64,000 bases of DNA. Origin: DATMGU01 sp035555315. GTDB taxonomy: Bacteria; Pseudomonadota; Alphaproteobacteria; ATCC43930; CGMCC-115725. Below, in pieces: positions 44,378 through 53,141 of this stretch. The translations under genes were made by a program, and so were the position numbers. Where the stretch lies: NCBI GenBank assembly GCA_035555315.1, contig DATMGU010000019.1:1-64000 (forward strand). The letters are read 5' to 3'. The notes beneath the pieces were generated by a model. That model ran no database searches, was not told the DNA's origin, and was given only the letters and a program-made list of their open reading frames with translations. Positions within the stretch are counted from its first letter, which is position 1, and each line of letters begins with the position of its first letter.

Positions 44378-45310
44378 GTGCCGGTTGCCACCTTGTCATC
44401 CGCTCCCAGCGGGGGCGCCGCGACGGCGTCCCCCGCTCGCCCTCCGACTCATCGGCGGGGGCCCGGCCGCTTGCTGGTCGCCCCCTCCGTCACGGTGCTG
44501 TTCCTGTGGATGATCGTGCCGCTGGTGATGACCCTGTGGTTCTCGTTCCAGCGCTACAACCTGCTCGACCCGACGGTCACCGGCTTCGCGGGCCTCGACA
44601 ATTACGAGTTCCTCGCGACCGACCCGGATTTCTGGGTGTCACTGACCAACACGCTGATCCTGCTCGGCTCGGTGCTGATCATCACCGTGGGCTTCGGCAC
44701 CCTGCTGGCCGTGCTGTTCGACCAGCCTTTCCCGGGCCGCGACGTCGCCCGGGTGCTGGCGATCTCGCCGTTCTTCGTCATGCCGACCGTCAGCGCGCTG
44801 CTCTGGAAGAACCTGATGATGCATCCGATCTACGGCATCTTCGGCAGCATCGCGCGCGCCGTCGGCCTGGAGCCGATCGACTGGTTCGCGCAATATCCAA
44901 TGCTCTCGGTGATCTGCATCGTCTCATGGGAATGGCTGCCCTTCGCGCTGCTGATCCTGCTGACCGCGGTCCAATCGCTCGATCACGAGCAGCGCGAGGC
45001 GGCGCGGATGGATGGCGCCGGCGTCATCGCGCAGTTCTTCTTCATCACCTTGCCGCATCTGCGCCGCGCGATCAGCGTGGTGATCATGATCGAGACGATC
45101 TTCCTGCTGACGGTGTTCGCCGAGATCTTCGTCACCACCTCGGGCGGGCCGGGCAATGCGACCACCAACCTCGCCTTCCTGATCTATGCCCGCGCACTCC
45201 TGCAGTTCGATGTCGGCGGCGCCTCGGCGGGTGGCGTCGTCGCGATCGTGCTGGCCAACATCGTCGCGTTCTTCCTGGTGCGCAGCATCGCCCGTCGGTT
45301 GGAGGTCTGA
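44378..45310 (+). CDS. smoF: Polyol ABC transporter permease (SmoF-like)
   Basis: This membrane permease subunit of the carbohydrate importer has 310 residues and six predicted helices (VLFLWMIVPLVMTLWFSFQRYN, LILLGSVLIITVGFGTLLAVLF and others). The EAA loop is REAARMDGAGVIAQFFFITLPHL. It starts at a GTG (44378), giving MPVATLSSAP. It lies 16 bp after the binding-protein gene and 4 bp before the second permease. Confidence 0.92.
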   Translation: MPVATLSSAPSGGAATASPARPPTHRRGPGRLLVAPSVTVLFLWMIVPLVMTLWFSFQRYNLLDPTVTGFAGLDNYEFLATDPDFWVSLTNTLILLGSVLIITVGFGTLLAVLFDQPFPGRDVARVLAISPFFVMPTVSALLWKNLMMHPIYGIFGSIARAVGLEPIDWFAQYPMLSVICIVSWEWLPFALLILLTAVQSLDHEQREAARMDGAGVIAQFFFITLPHLRRAISVVIMIETIFLLTVFAEIFVTTSGGPGNATTNLAFLIYARALLQFDVGGASAGGVVAIVLANIVAFFLVRSIARRLEV

Positions 45311-45314
45311 TCCC

Positions 45315-46136
45315 GTGGAAGACAGTTTCAACCGCAAGGCGCTGGTCACCATCATCGGTTGGGGGGTGGCGTTGGCGCTGTTCTTCCCGATCTTCTGGAT
45401 GGTACTGACCAGCTTCAAGACCGAGACGGCGGCGGTCGCGACACCGCCGCAATTCCTGTTCACCCCGACCCTCGACAGCTATGCCGAGGTCCAGGCGCGG
45501 TCGGATTATCTCAGCTTCGCGCTCAACAGCGTGATCATCTCGGTCGGCGGCACGGTCCTGGCGCTGCTGCTGGCCATCCCCGCCGCCTATGCCATGGCCT
45601 TTCACCCGACGCACCGCACCCGCGGCATCCTGCTCTGGATGCTGTCCACCAAGATGCTGCCGCCGGTCGGCGTGCTGGTGCCGATCTACCTGCTGTTCCG
45701 CACCGCCGGCCTGCTGGATACCCAGACCGGGCTGGTCGCAATCTACGCGCTGATGAACCTGCCGATCGTCGTCTGGATGCTATTCACCTTCTACAAGGAG
45801 GTGCCGCACGAGATCCTGGAGGCCGGCCGCATGGATGGCGCCCGCACCTGGAGCGAGGTGTGGTTCCTGCTGATGCCGCTCACCCTGCCCGGCATCGCCT
45901 CGACCGGCCTGCTCTCGCTGATCCTGTGCTGGAACGAGGCGTTCTGGAGCCTCAATCTCACCTCCTCCAGCGCGGCCCCCCTGACCGCGTTCATCGCCTC
46001 GTTTTCCAGCCCCGAGGGGCTGTTTTTCGCGAAGCTCTCCGCGGCCTCGACCATCGCGGTCGCTCCCATCCTCGTATTCGGCTGGCTCAGCCAACGCCAG
46101 CTTGTGCGTGGCCTGACCTTCGGCGCCGTGAAGTAG
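45315..46136 (+). CDS. smoG: Polyol ABC transporter permease (SmoG-like)
   Basis: This is the second permease of the importer, 273 residues with six helices and the EAA loop EAGRMDGARTWSEVWFLLMPLTLPG. It starts at a GTG (45315), MEDSFNRKAL, with GGAGG about 10 bp upstream. This start avoids overlap with the first permease, whose last codons contain the ribosome-binding site. It is followed by the ATPase after 11 bp. Confidence 0.92.
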   Translation: MEDSFNRKALVTIIGWGVALALFFPIFWMVLTSFKTETAAVATPPQFLFTPTLDSYAEVQARSDYLSFALNSVIISVGGTVLALLLAIPAAYAMAFHPTHRTRGILLWMLSTKMLPPVGVLVPIYLLFRTAGLLDTQTGLVAIYALMNLPIVVWMLFTFYKEVPHEILEAGRMDGARTWSEVWFLLMPLTLPGIASTGLLSLILCWNEAFWSLNLTSSSAAPLTAFIASFSSPEGLFFAKLSAASTIAVAPILVFGWLSQRQLVRGLTFGAVK

Positions 46137-46147
46137 GAACGTAATCC

Positions 46148-47251
46148 ATGGCAACTCTCACCCTGCGCAGCCTGCGTAAGAGCTTCGGCGCGGTCGAAGT
46201 CATCAAGGGCATCGACCTCGATGTGGCGGATCGCGAGTTCGTGGTCTTCGTCGGTCCCTCCGGCTGCGGCAAATCCACTCTGCTGCGCATGATCGCCGGC
46301 CTCGAACAGATCTCCGGCGGCGATCTCCTGATCGACGACAAGCGGGTCAACGATGTCGGCCCAGCCGATCGGGAACTCGCCATGGTGTTCCAGTCCTATG
46401 CGCTCTACCCGCATATGACGGTGCGGCAGAATATGGGCTTCGCCCTCCGCCTGGCCCGCGTGCCGCGCGCCGAGCGCGATCGAAAGGTGGCCGAGGCCGC
46501 GCGCATCCTGCAACTGGAACGGTATCTGGACCGCACGCCCAAGGAGCTGTCCGGCGGCCAGCGCCAGCGCGTCGCGATCGGCCGCGCCATCGTGCGCAAC
46601 CCCAAGGTCTTTCTGTTCGACGAGCCGCTGTCCAATCTCGATGCCGCCCTGCGCGGCCAGATGCGCATCGAACTCGCGCGGCTGCACGAGGAACTGCAGG
46701 CGACGATGATCTATGTCACCCACGACCAGGTCGAGGCGATGACCATGGCGGATAAGATCGTCGTGCTGCAGGGCGGCTCCGTCGAGCAGATCGGCACGCC
46801 GCTGCAGCTTTATCATCATCCCGCCAATTTGTTCGTGGCCGGCTTCATCGGCTCGCCGCGCATGAACCTGATCGAGGGGCGGATCGCCAGCGCCGAGGCC
46901 GGCGGCGTGGTGGTGGAACTGCCGACCGGCGGGCGGATCGCGGTGCCGGTATCGCCCGGCTCGGCACGGCCGGGCGATACCGTAACCTTGGGCATCCGGC
47001 CCGAGGCGCTGCGGCCGGCTGCCGAGGGTCCGCTCGCCGGAGCGGTCCAGTTGGTGGAGCGGCTTGGCGGCCTCACGTTGCTCTATGTCGATCTTGGCGG
47101 TGCCCTGCCGGTGATCGTGCAGATCGACGGCAGTGACGGTACCCGCTCCCATACTCCCATCCGCCTCGCCGTCGATGCCGCCGCCTGCCATGTCTTCGAC
47201 AGCGCCGGGCTGACCATGCCGCATCTCACCCGTCACCCGCTGGCGGCCTAG
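46148..47251 (+). CDS. smoK: Polyol ABC transporter ATP-binding protein (SmoK/MalK-like)
   Basis: This is the MalK-type ATPase of the importer, 367 residues. It has Walker A GPSGCGKST, Q-loop MVFQSYALYPHMT, signature LSGGQRQRVAIGRA, Walker B FLFDEPLSNLD, and a C-terminal TOBE-like regulatory domain (LGIRPEALRPAAEG). It follows the two permeases and precedes xylulokinase, completing the transport set. Confidence 0.95.
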   Translation: MATLTLRSLRKSFGAVEVIKGIDLDVADREFVVFVGPSGCGKSTLLRMIAGLEQISGGDLLIDDKRVNDVGPADRELAMVFQSYALYPHMTVRQNMGFALRLARVPRAERDRKVAEAARILQLERYLDRTPKELSGGQRQRVAIGRAIVRNPKVFLFDEPLSNLDAALRGQMRIELARLHEELQATMIYVTHDQVEAMTMADKIVVLQGGSVEQIGTPLQLYHHPANLFVAGFIGSPRMNLIEGRIASAEAGGVVVELPTGGRIAVPVSPGSARPGDTVTLGIRPEALRPAAEGPLAGAVQLVERLGGLTLLYVDLGGALPVIVQIDGSDGTRSHTPIRLAVDAAACHVFDSAGLTMPHLTRHPLAA

Positions 47252-47268
47252 GAGCAGGCTCCACTCCC

Positions 47269-48735
47269 ATGTTCCTCGGGCTCGATTTCGGCACCTCGGC
47301 GGTGAAGGCGCTTCTGGTCGACGACGAGCAGCGAACGGTCGGCAGCGCCGCCGCCGCCCTCACCGTTTCCCGTCCGGCACCGGGCCATAGCGAGCAGGAT
47401 CCCGAAGCTTGGTGGCAGGCCATGCTGGACGCGGTGGACGCGCTCAAAGCGGCCCATCCGCGAGAACTCGCCGCGGTGCGCGGCATCGGGCTTTCCGGCC
47501 AGATGCATGGCGCGGTGCTGCTGGACAGCGCCGGCGCGGTGCTGCGTCCCTGCATCCTGTGGAACGACGTCCGCTCGGTCGCCGAATGCCGGGAGCTGGA
47601 GCAAGCCTTTCCGGCGCTGCACGGGGTCAGCGGCAATCTCGCCATGCCCGGCTTCACCGCCCCGAAGCTGCTGTGGGTGCGCAAGCACGAGCCGGCGATC
47701 TTCGCCCGGACGGCGACGGTGCTGCTGCCGAAGGCCTGGATCCGCTTTCGGCTGACCGGCGAACAGATCGAGGAGATGTCCGACGCCTCGGGCACGCTGT
47801 GGCTCGATGTCGGCGCGCGGGACTGGTCGGATGCCGCCCTCGCCGCTTGCGGCCTATCGCGGGCCGCCATGCCCCGTCTGGTCGAGGGCAATGCCCCGGC
47901 GGGCACGCTGCTGCCGGCGCTCGCAGCCCGGTGGGGAATGAGCGGGTCGGGAATGCAGGGGCGGCCGATCCTGGCGGGGGGTGCGGGCGACAACGCCGCC
48001 GGTGCTGTCGGCCTCTCCGCCATCCGGCCGGGTGCGGCTTTCGTCTCGCTCGGCACCTCCGGCGTGCTGTTCGCCACCACCGACCGCTTCGCCCCTTATC
48101 CGCGGGCCGCCGTGCATGCCTTCTGCCACGCGCTGCCCGGCCTTTGGCACCAGATGGGGGTGACCTTGTCCGCCGCCGCCTCACTCGCCTGGTGGGCCGG
48201 GATCGTCGGGCGCGACGAGACGGCCCTGCTGGCCGAGCTTCCCATGCCCACCGCCCCCAGCCCGGCGCTGTTCCTGCCCTACCTGGCCGGCGAACGGACG
48301 CCGCATAACGACGGCGCCATTCGCGGTGCCTTCGCCGGCCTCTCGAACGAGACCGACCGAGCCAAGCTGACCCAGGCGGTCCTCGAAGGCGTGGCGTTTT
48401 CGTTCTGCGATTGCCGGGATGCTCTGGCCGCCTCCGGCACCACGATCACGGAAGCGGACGTCATCGGCGGCGGCTCACGCTCGCGGGTCTGGATCGGGAT
48501 CATCGCCGCGGCGTTGAACATACCGCTACACCGCCTGGCGGATGGCGAGCAAGGCGGGGCCTTCGGTGCCGCCCGCCTGGCGCGCATGGCGGTGACCGGC
48601 GAAGACCCCCAATCCGTTTGCCCGCCCCCCATCCGGGTCGAAACCATCGAGCCGGACCCGGCGCTGGCCGAGGCCTATGCACGGCGGATCGGGCAGTACC
48701 GCGCGCTCTATGGCGGGATCTCCCGCGCGCTTTGA
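47269..48735 (+). CDS. xylB: Xylulokinase
   Basis: This enzyme phosphorylates D-xylulose, the product expected from arabitol/xylitol-type polyols, feeding the pentose phosphate or phosphoketolase route. The 488-residue FGGY kinase has FLGLDFGTSAVKALLVDD, IGLSGQMHGAVLL, WNDVRSVAECRELE and the C-terminal VIGGGSRSRVW. It lies 17 bp after smoK and ends the operon. The operon product D-xylulose-5-P is also the substrate of the phosphoketolase encoded in this window. Confidence 0.95.
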   Translation: MFLGLDFGTSAVKALLVDDEQRTVGSAAAALTVSRPAPGHSEQDPEAWWQAMLDAVDALKAAHPRELAAVRGIGLSGQMHGAVLLDSAGAVLRPCILWNDVRSVAECRELEQAFPALHGVSGNLAMPGFTAPKLLWVRKHEPAIFARTATVLLPKAWIRFRLTGEQIEEMSDASGTLWLDVGARDWSDAALAACGLSRAAMPRLVEGNAPAGTLLPALAARWGMSGSGMQGRPILAGGAGDNAAGAVGLSAIRPGAAFVSLGTSGVLFATTDRFAPYPRAAVHAFCHALPGLWHQMGVTLSAAASLAWWAGIVGRDETALLAELPMPTAPSPALFLPYLAGERTPHNDGAIRGAFAGLSNETDRAKLTQAVLEGVAFSFCDCRDALAASGTTITEADVIGGGSRSRVWIGIIAAALNIPLHRLADGEQGGAFGAARLARMAVTGEDPQSVCPPPIRVETIEPDPALAEAYARRIGQYRALYGGISRAL

Positions 48736-48755
48736 CAGAGGATCGCCGGATCCGG

Positions 48756-50207
48756 TCAACATCCCCACGCCGCAGCGGCCTCCAGAAAGCGCAGGGAGAA
48801 GGCCGGCAGGGCATCGCGTAGGTGGGCGAGCTGCGGGGCGGCCCGTGCCCGCGTCTCCGCCATCCGCAGGGCCGCGTCGCGCAGCATGGCGGCCTCGTCG
48901 AAGACCAGAATGCGGCCGTCCCGCATGACCCAGCCGCCATCCACCATGACCGAGCTGACCGAGGATGGGCCGGCATGCTGCACCAGGGTCGCCACATCCG
49001 CATCGAGCGACAGGGTCGCGGCGTCGCGACAGCGCACCAGCACCAGATCGGCGAGTTGACCGACCGCGATCCGGCCGAGCTTGCCGCCGAGGCCTAACGA
49101 AAAGGCCGCGTTCCGCGTCGCCATCTCCAGCACCTGGGCATGGCGCGGCCAGCCGGATGGGTCGCCGCCGGCGCGGCGCGGCAGCATCAGCGCCAGGCGC
49201 ATCGCCTCGAACAGGTCGTGACGGCCGGCCGTATTCGCCGAATCGGTACCGAGAGCGACACGCAGCCCGCAGATGCCGCAGGCCTGCCACGGCATGATGC
49301 CGCTGCCGAGCATGAGGTTGCTGGCCGGGTTATGCGCCAGCGTCACGTCATGGCGCGCCAGCACCTCGCGCTCCTCCGCCGACAGCCAGACGCCATGGGC
49401 ACAGGTCAGACACCCCTCCAGCATGCCCTCGCGCGCCATCTGCGCCACCAAACCGCCCGGCCGCTGCCGCCCGAGCATCGCCTGGGCGCGGGTTTCGAGC
49501 AGATGGGTGTGCACGGCGACGCCATGCCGGTCGCGCAGCTGGCGCCATAACGCCCAGGCTTCCGGGGAGCAGCGCTGCGGCGCGTTCGGACCGAGCTGCA
49601 ACTGGACGCGGCCGGACCCGGCCCGGGCGAGCCCGACCAGATCGCCGAACCGGCCAGCATAGCGCGCCGCATCGAGCGGCGGCGGTTCGCCGACCACATC
49701 CCGCAGCTGGTCCGGCAACGGCACCCCGAGCAATCGATAGTCGGACAGATCATGCAGGAACGGCGCGTAGCCGACCCGCAGATGGGAAACCTCATGAGCC
49801 TCCATCGCGACCTCGGCCAGGTGCATGGCGGGCGCGTGGTCGATGGTTCCGGTGATGCCGCCGCGGATGCGTTCGGCGGCACCGAGCAGGATCGCCGCGC
49901 GCAGCCCGGTCGCGTCGATGGCGCGGCCATGGATCGTCGTGTGCAGCGCCCAGAGTTCCAGCGGCAGGCTGTTCTCGGTGCCGCGCAACAGGGGCGAATA
50001 GCCGTGGGCATGGCTGTCCACCAGACCGGGAATGAGCCAATGATCGGCCGCCGCGACGATGTCGCCCGCCCGCGCGTTGAGCTGCGCCCTGTCCTCGTCG
50101 GACCAGGCGAGACCGGCGATCGAGTGCCCCTCGATCAACACCGAGCCGCGGTGGAACGCGCCGTCCCGCAGCACCAGGGCGCCATCGATCACGGTTGATT
50201 GCGTCAT
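48756..50207 (-). CDS. Amidohydrolase family protein (SsnA/chlorohydrolase/guanine deaminase-like)
   Basis: This metal-dependent hydrolase has 483 residues, with the HxH motif VDSHAHGYS near residue 65, the His in VHTHLLETRAQ, the His in LAHNPASN and the catalytic Asp in LGTDSANT. Such enzymes deaminate or dechlorinate ring amines. It is last in the minus-strand operon; its ATG overlaps the LysR stop by 4 bp. The substrate is probably imported by the operon's ABC system (inference). Confidence 0.9.
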   Translation of the reverse strand: MTQSTVIDGALVLRDGAFHRGSVLIEGHSIAGLAWSDEDRAQLNARAGDIVAAADHWLIPGLVDSHAHGYSPLLRGTENSLPLELWALHTTIHGRAIDATGLRAAILLGAAERIRGGITGTIDHAPAMHLAEVAMEAHEVSHLRVGYAPFLHDLSDYRLLGVPLPDQLRDVVGEPPPLDAARYAGRFGDLVGLARAGSGRVQLQLGPNAPQRCSPEAWALWRQLRDRHGVAVHTHLLETRAQAMLGRQRPGGLVAQMAREGMLEGCLTCAHGVWLSAEEREVLARHDVTLAHNPASNLMLGSGIMPWQACGICGLRVALGTDSANTAGRHDLFEAMRLALMLPRRAGGDPSGWPRHAQVLEMATRNAAFSLGLGGKLGRIAVGQLADLVLVRCRDAATLSLDADVATLVQHAGPSSVSSVMVDGGWVMRDGRILVFDEAAMLRDAALRMAETRARAAPQLAHLRDALPAFSLRFLEAAAAWGC

Positions 50208-51229
50208 GTCATGGCATCCAACAAGGCGAACCCCCGCACCAGATCGTTCACGATCATACTGGCGGCCGGCGACAGCGTGCGCTTGGCGGGAATATAGAGG
50301 CCGATCTCCAGATGCTCGGATAGCGGCGAGGCGATCGGGATCCAGACAAGTTCCCCCGTCGCGATCTCCCGCAGGAAGCCGAAGCGCGTGAAAAAGGCGA
50401 TGCCCATCTCGGCGCGAACGATGTGGCGCATCATCTCGATCGAATTCGACGTGAAGCGCGGCGTGCTCCGGTTGCGAAAGGCCATGAACTCGTCGCCGAG
50501 CGGCGCCGCGAACGGCACGCTTTCGGTCTGCAGCAGGACGGGAAATCCCTCGAAGTCGGCGAAGCTCAGCGATTGCCGGTCCGCCAGCGGATGTTGCGCC
50601 GACATGATCGCGCCGAGCGGCGCTTTGATGCTGGTCACCAGCTCCAACTCGGCGGTAACCGGCGCCGTGAAGGTCAGCCCCAGATCGGCGCGCCCGGCAT
50701 TGACCTCCTTGATCACGACGCTGGGTGCGGCGGACAACACGGTGAAGGAGACGGCGCGATAGCGCTCGCTGATGGTCTCCAGCACGCGCGGCAGGAAATC
50801 GACGAGCAGGCTGTCGAGGGCGACGATCCGCACGTGGCCGCTACGGATGCCGCTCAGGCTGTCGATCTCGGCCAGCATCCGGTCGTGATTATTCAGCGTA
50901 TCGCGCACGTGACGCAACAGCACTTCGCCGGCTGGCGTCGGCCGCATCCCGTCGGGCAGCCGATCGAACAGCTTGACGCCCAGATCCTGCTCGACCCGCA
51001 GGATTTGCCGGTTGATCGCGGAGGAAGCGATGTTCAGGGTCTGAGCGGCCCGCCGGATGGATCCCTGGCGCGCCACCTCCGCCAGATAGCGCAGGACGGT
51101 GGCGTGGATCTGCCGGCGATGCCGCCCGGCGACCAGGGGTTCCGGCGGTGTCAGAGCCCGGTCCAGACCGGCGCGCGCTTCTCGCGGAACGCGCGAACCC
51201 CTTCCTCGCCATCGGCGGAGGCGAGGCAT
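50204..51229 (-). CDS. LysR-family transcriptional regulator embedded in the operon
   Basis: The helix-turn-helix LAEVARQGSIRRAAQTLNIASSAINRQILRVEQDLG and the effector domain are clear. The only in-frame ATG (51229) yields about 30 extra N-terminal residues and overlaps the upstream hydratase gene by 79 bp. Starting near the domain would need a CTG. LysR proteins normally lie outside and divergent from their targets, so this gene sits unusually inside the operon. About 341 residues from that ATG. Confidence 0.82.
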   Translation of the reverse strand: MPRLRRWRGRGSRVPREARAGLDRALTPPEPLVAGRHRRQIHATVLRYLAEVARQGSIRRAAQTLNIASSAINRQILRVEQDLGVKLFDRLPDGMRPTPAGEVLLRHVRDTLNNHDRMLAEIDSLSGIRSGHVRIVALDSLLVDFLPRVLETISERYRAVSFTVLSAAPSVVIKEVNAGRADLGLTFTAPVTAELELVTSIKAPLGAIMSAQHPLADRQSLSFADFEGFPVLLQTESVPFAAPLGDEFMAFRNRSTPRFTSNSIEMMRHIVRAEMGIAFFTRFGFLREIATGELVWIPIASPLSEHLEIGLYIPAKRTLSPAASMIVNDLVRGFALLDAMT

Positions 51230-51924
51230 TCCATCAGGGCCGGCAGACGCTGCGCCTGCGCCTCGGCCGCCGACAGATGCGCCGTGCGCCGCACCGTCTG
51301 CTTGATCGCGCGCAACGAGAGCGGCGCGCAGGCCAGGATATCGGCCAGCCAGCGATCGACCGCGGCATCCAGATCGGCACGTGGCACCACCTCGTTCACC
51401 AGCCCTTGGGCAAGCGCCTCGGTGGCGGTGACGCGCTTGCCGGTCAGCAGCATCCCCATGGCGGCGCGATAGCCGATCTGCCGCTGCAACAGCACCATCC
51501 CACCATCCAGCGGCAGCCGGCCGACACGCGGCTCGGTCAGGCCCAACGTCGCCTCGACGGCGGCGATGGCGATGTCGCAACCCAGCATCATCTCCAACCC
51601 GCCACCCAGCGCATGGCCGTTGACCCGGGCGATCACCGGCACATCGAGCGTGGTGCGCAGCGACAACCCACCGAAGCCGGAAGGATGCGAGGCCGCCCAA
51701 TAGGCGAGGCCGCTGCGCCCGACATGGCTCATATCGGCACCGACGCAAAACGCCCGATCACCCGCCCCGGTCAGCACGACCGCCCGAATAGCGCGATCGG
51801 CCTCGATCCGCTGCCAGATCGCCTCCAGCGCCTCCGTGGCCTCGGCGTCCAACGCGTTCAACACGGCCGGCCGATCGATCGTCACGCGGGCGACGTGATC
51901 GGCGATGGTCAACAGCACCGTCAT
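51151..51924 (-). CDS. Enoyl-CoA hydratase/isomerase (crotonase family)
   Basis: This 257-residue crotonase has the oxyanion-hole sequences GAGDRAFCVGADMS and VNGHALGGGLEMMLGCDIAIA and ends AFREKRAPVWTGL. It hydrates or isomerises an enoyl-CoA. Its ATG overlaps the CoA-transferase stop by 4 bp, so it probably acts on the CoA ester made there. Its 3' end overlaps the LysR N-terminus. Confidence 0.93.
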   Translation of the reverse strand: MTVLLTIADHVARVTIDRPAVLNALDAEATEALEAIWQRIEADRAIRAVVLTGAGDRAFCVGADMSHVGRSGLAYWAASHPSGFGGLSLRTTLDVPVIARVNGHALGGGLEMMLGCDIAIAAVEATLGLTEPRVGRLPLDGGMVLLQRQIGYRAAMGMLLTGKRVTATEALAQGLVNEVVPRADLDAAVDRWLADILACAPLSLRAIKQTVRRTAHLSAAEAQAQRLPALMECLASADGEEGVRAFREKRAPVWTGL

Positions 51925-53141
51925 GCCAGCACGCCCTCCGCGCGCAGCTTGGCGATCGTGGCCGGCGCGTAGCCGAACCCAGCGAGCACTTCATCCGCAT
52001 CGCCGCCCAGCGATGGCGGGGCATGACGCAGGACGAAACCGCCATCGGTCAGATGCACCGGCGAGCCGACCAGGCCGAGGGGCTCGGCGCCCGTTACATC
52101 GCCCGAGGCTACTTCACCCGACGTCCGCACCAGCATGCCGTTCACCGCGGTCTGCGGGTCGGCCAACGCCTCGGAGAGCTTGCGCACGGGGGCACAGAGC
52201 AGATCGCGGGCTTCCAGCGCCGCGATCCAATGCGCCGTCGACGCGGTGGCGAAGCGCGCGCGCAGGATGGCATGCAGCGCGGTCCGGTTTTCCATCGAGC
52301 GTTCGAAGGTGGTGAACCGCTCGTCCTCGGAAAGATCGTCGATCCCGATCGCCAGCGAGATCTCGCGCAGCGGGTTGGCCTTGAACGCGCCGACCACGAC
52401 CAGCGCGCCGTCCGTGGTCGCAAACGCCCCGGTATGCGGCATCGAGCCCCAGCTGAAGTCCCGGCCCCGCATCAGCGCCATCGCCGCTTCCTGCATCTGC
52501 ATCGCCAGCATGCTGTCATAGAGCGATACGGAGACCATCTGCCCCTGCCCGGTCTGCGCCCGCTGCAGCAACGCCAGCAGGATGGCCTGCACCAGATGCA
52601 TGCCGGCGGAATAATCGGCGAGCGAGGTCGGATAGATCGTCATCGAGTCGGACGGATCCGATTTGCGCGCCATCACCCCGCTCATCGCCTGCGCCAGCAC
52701 GTCCTGGCCGCCCTTATGCGCATAGGGGCCCTCGGTGCCGAAACCGGTGCCGAAGGCGAAGATCAGCCTTGGGTTACGGGCCCGCAACGCCTCGTAGCCG
52801 AGCCCCATCCGCTCCATGACCCCGGCGCGGAAATTATTCACCACCACATCCGCGCCATCGATCAACCGCCGGACCAACGCGAGCCCGGCCGGTGCTTTCA
52901 GATCGATGGCTATGCTGCGCTTGTTGCGGTTGAGGCTGCAGAAAACCGGGTTCTGCAAGCCTGCCGGATCGTCGCCGATCGAGGTGCGCGACAGGTCTCC
53001 GGCGCCGATGCGCTCGATCTTGACGACCTCGGCACCATAATCGCCAAGCATCTGGGTACAGCAGGGACCGAGCATCACCTGGGTGAAATCCACCACCTTG
53101 ATGCCCGAAAGCGGCTGCACGGAACCGGCCTTGACGGTCAT
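51921..53141 (-). CDS. CaiB/BaiF-family CoA-transferase
   Basis: This class III CoA-transferase (406 residues) contains GIKVVDFTQVMLGPCCTQMLGDYGAEVVKIE, SLNRNKRSIAIDLKAP and ADVVVNNFRAGVMERMG. The catalytic Asp region is seen in PTSLADYSAGMHL. The start ATG (53141) overlaps the upstream FAD oxidoreductase stop by 4 bp. It would activate the pathway carboxylate to a CoA ester. Confidence 0.95.
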   Translation of the reverse strand: MTVKAGSVQPLSGIKVVDFTQVMLGPCCTQMLGDYGAEVVKIERIGAGDLSRTSIGDDPAGLQNPVFCSLNRNKRSIAIDLKAPAGLALVRRLIDGADVVVNNFRAGVMERMGLGYEALRARNPRLIFAFGTGFGTEGPYAHKGGQDVLAQAMSGVMARKSDPSDSMTIYPTSLADYSAGMHLVQAILLALLQRAQTGQGQMVSVSLYDSMLAMQMQEAAMALMRGRDFSWGSMPHTGAFATTDGALVVVGAFKANPLREISLAIGIDDLSEDERFTTFERSMENRTALHAILRARFATASTAHWIAALEARDLLCAPVRKLSEALADPQTAVNGMLVRTSGEVASGDVTGAEPLGLVGSPVHLTDGGFVLRHAPPSLGGDADEVLAGFGYAPATIAKLRAEGVLA

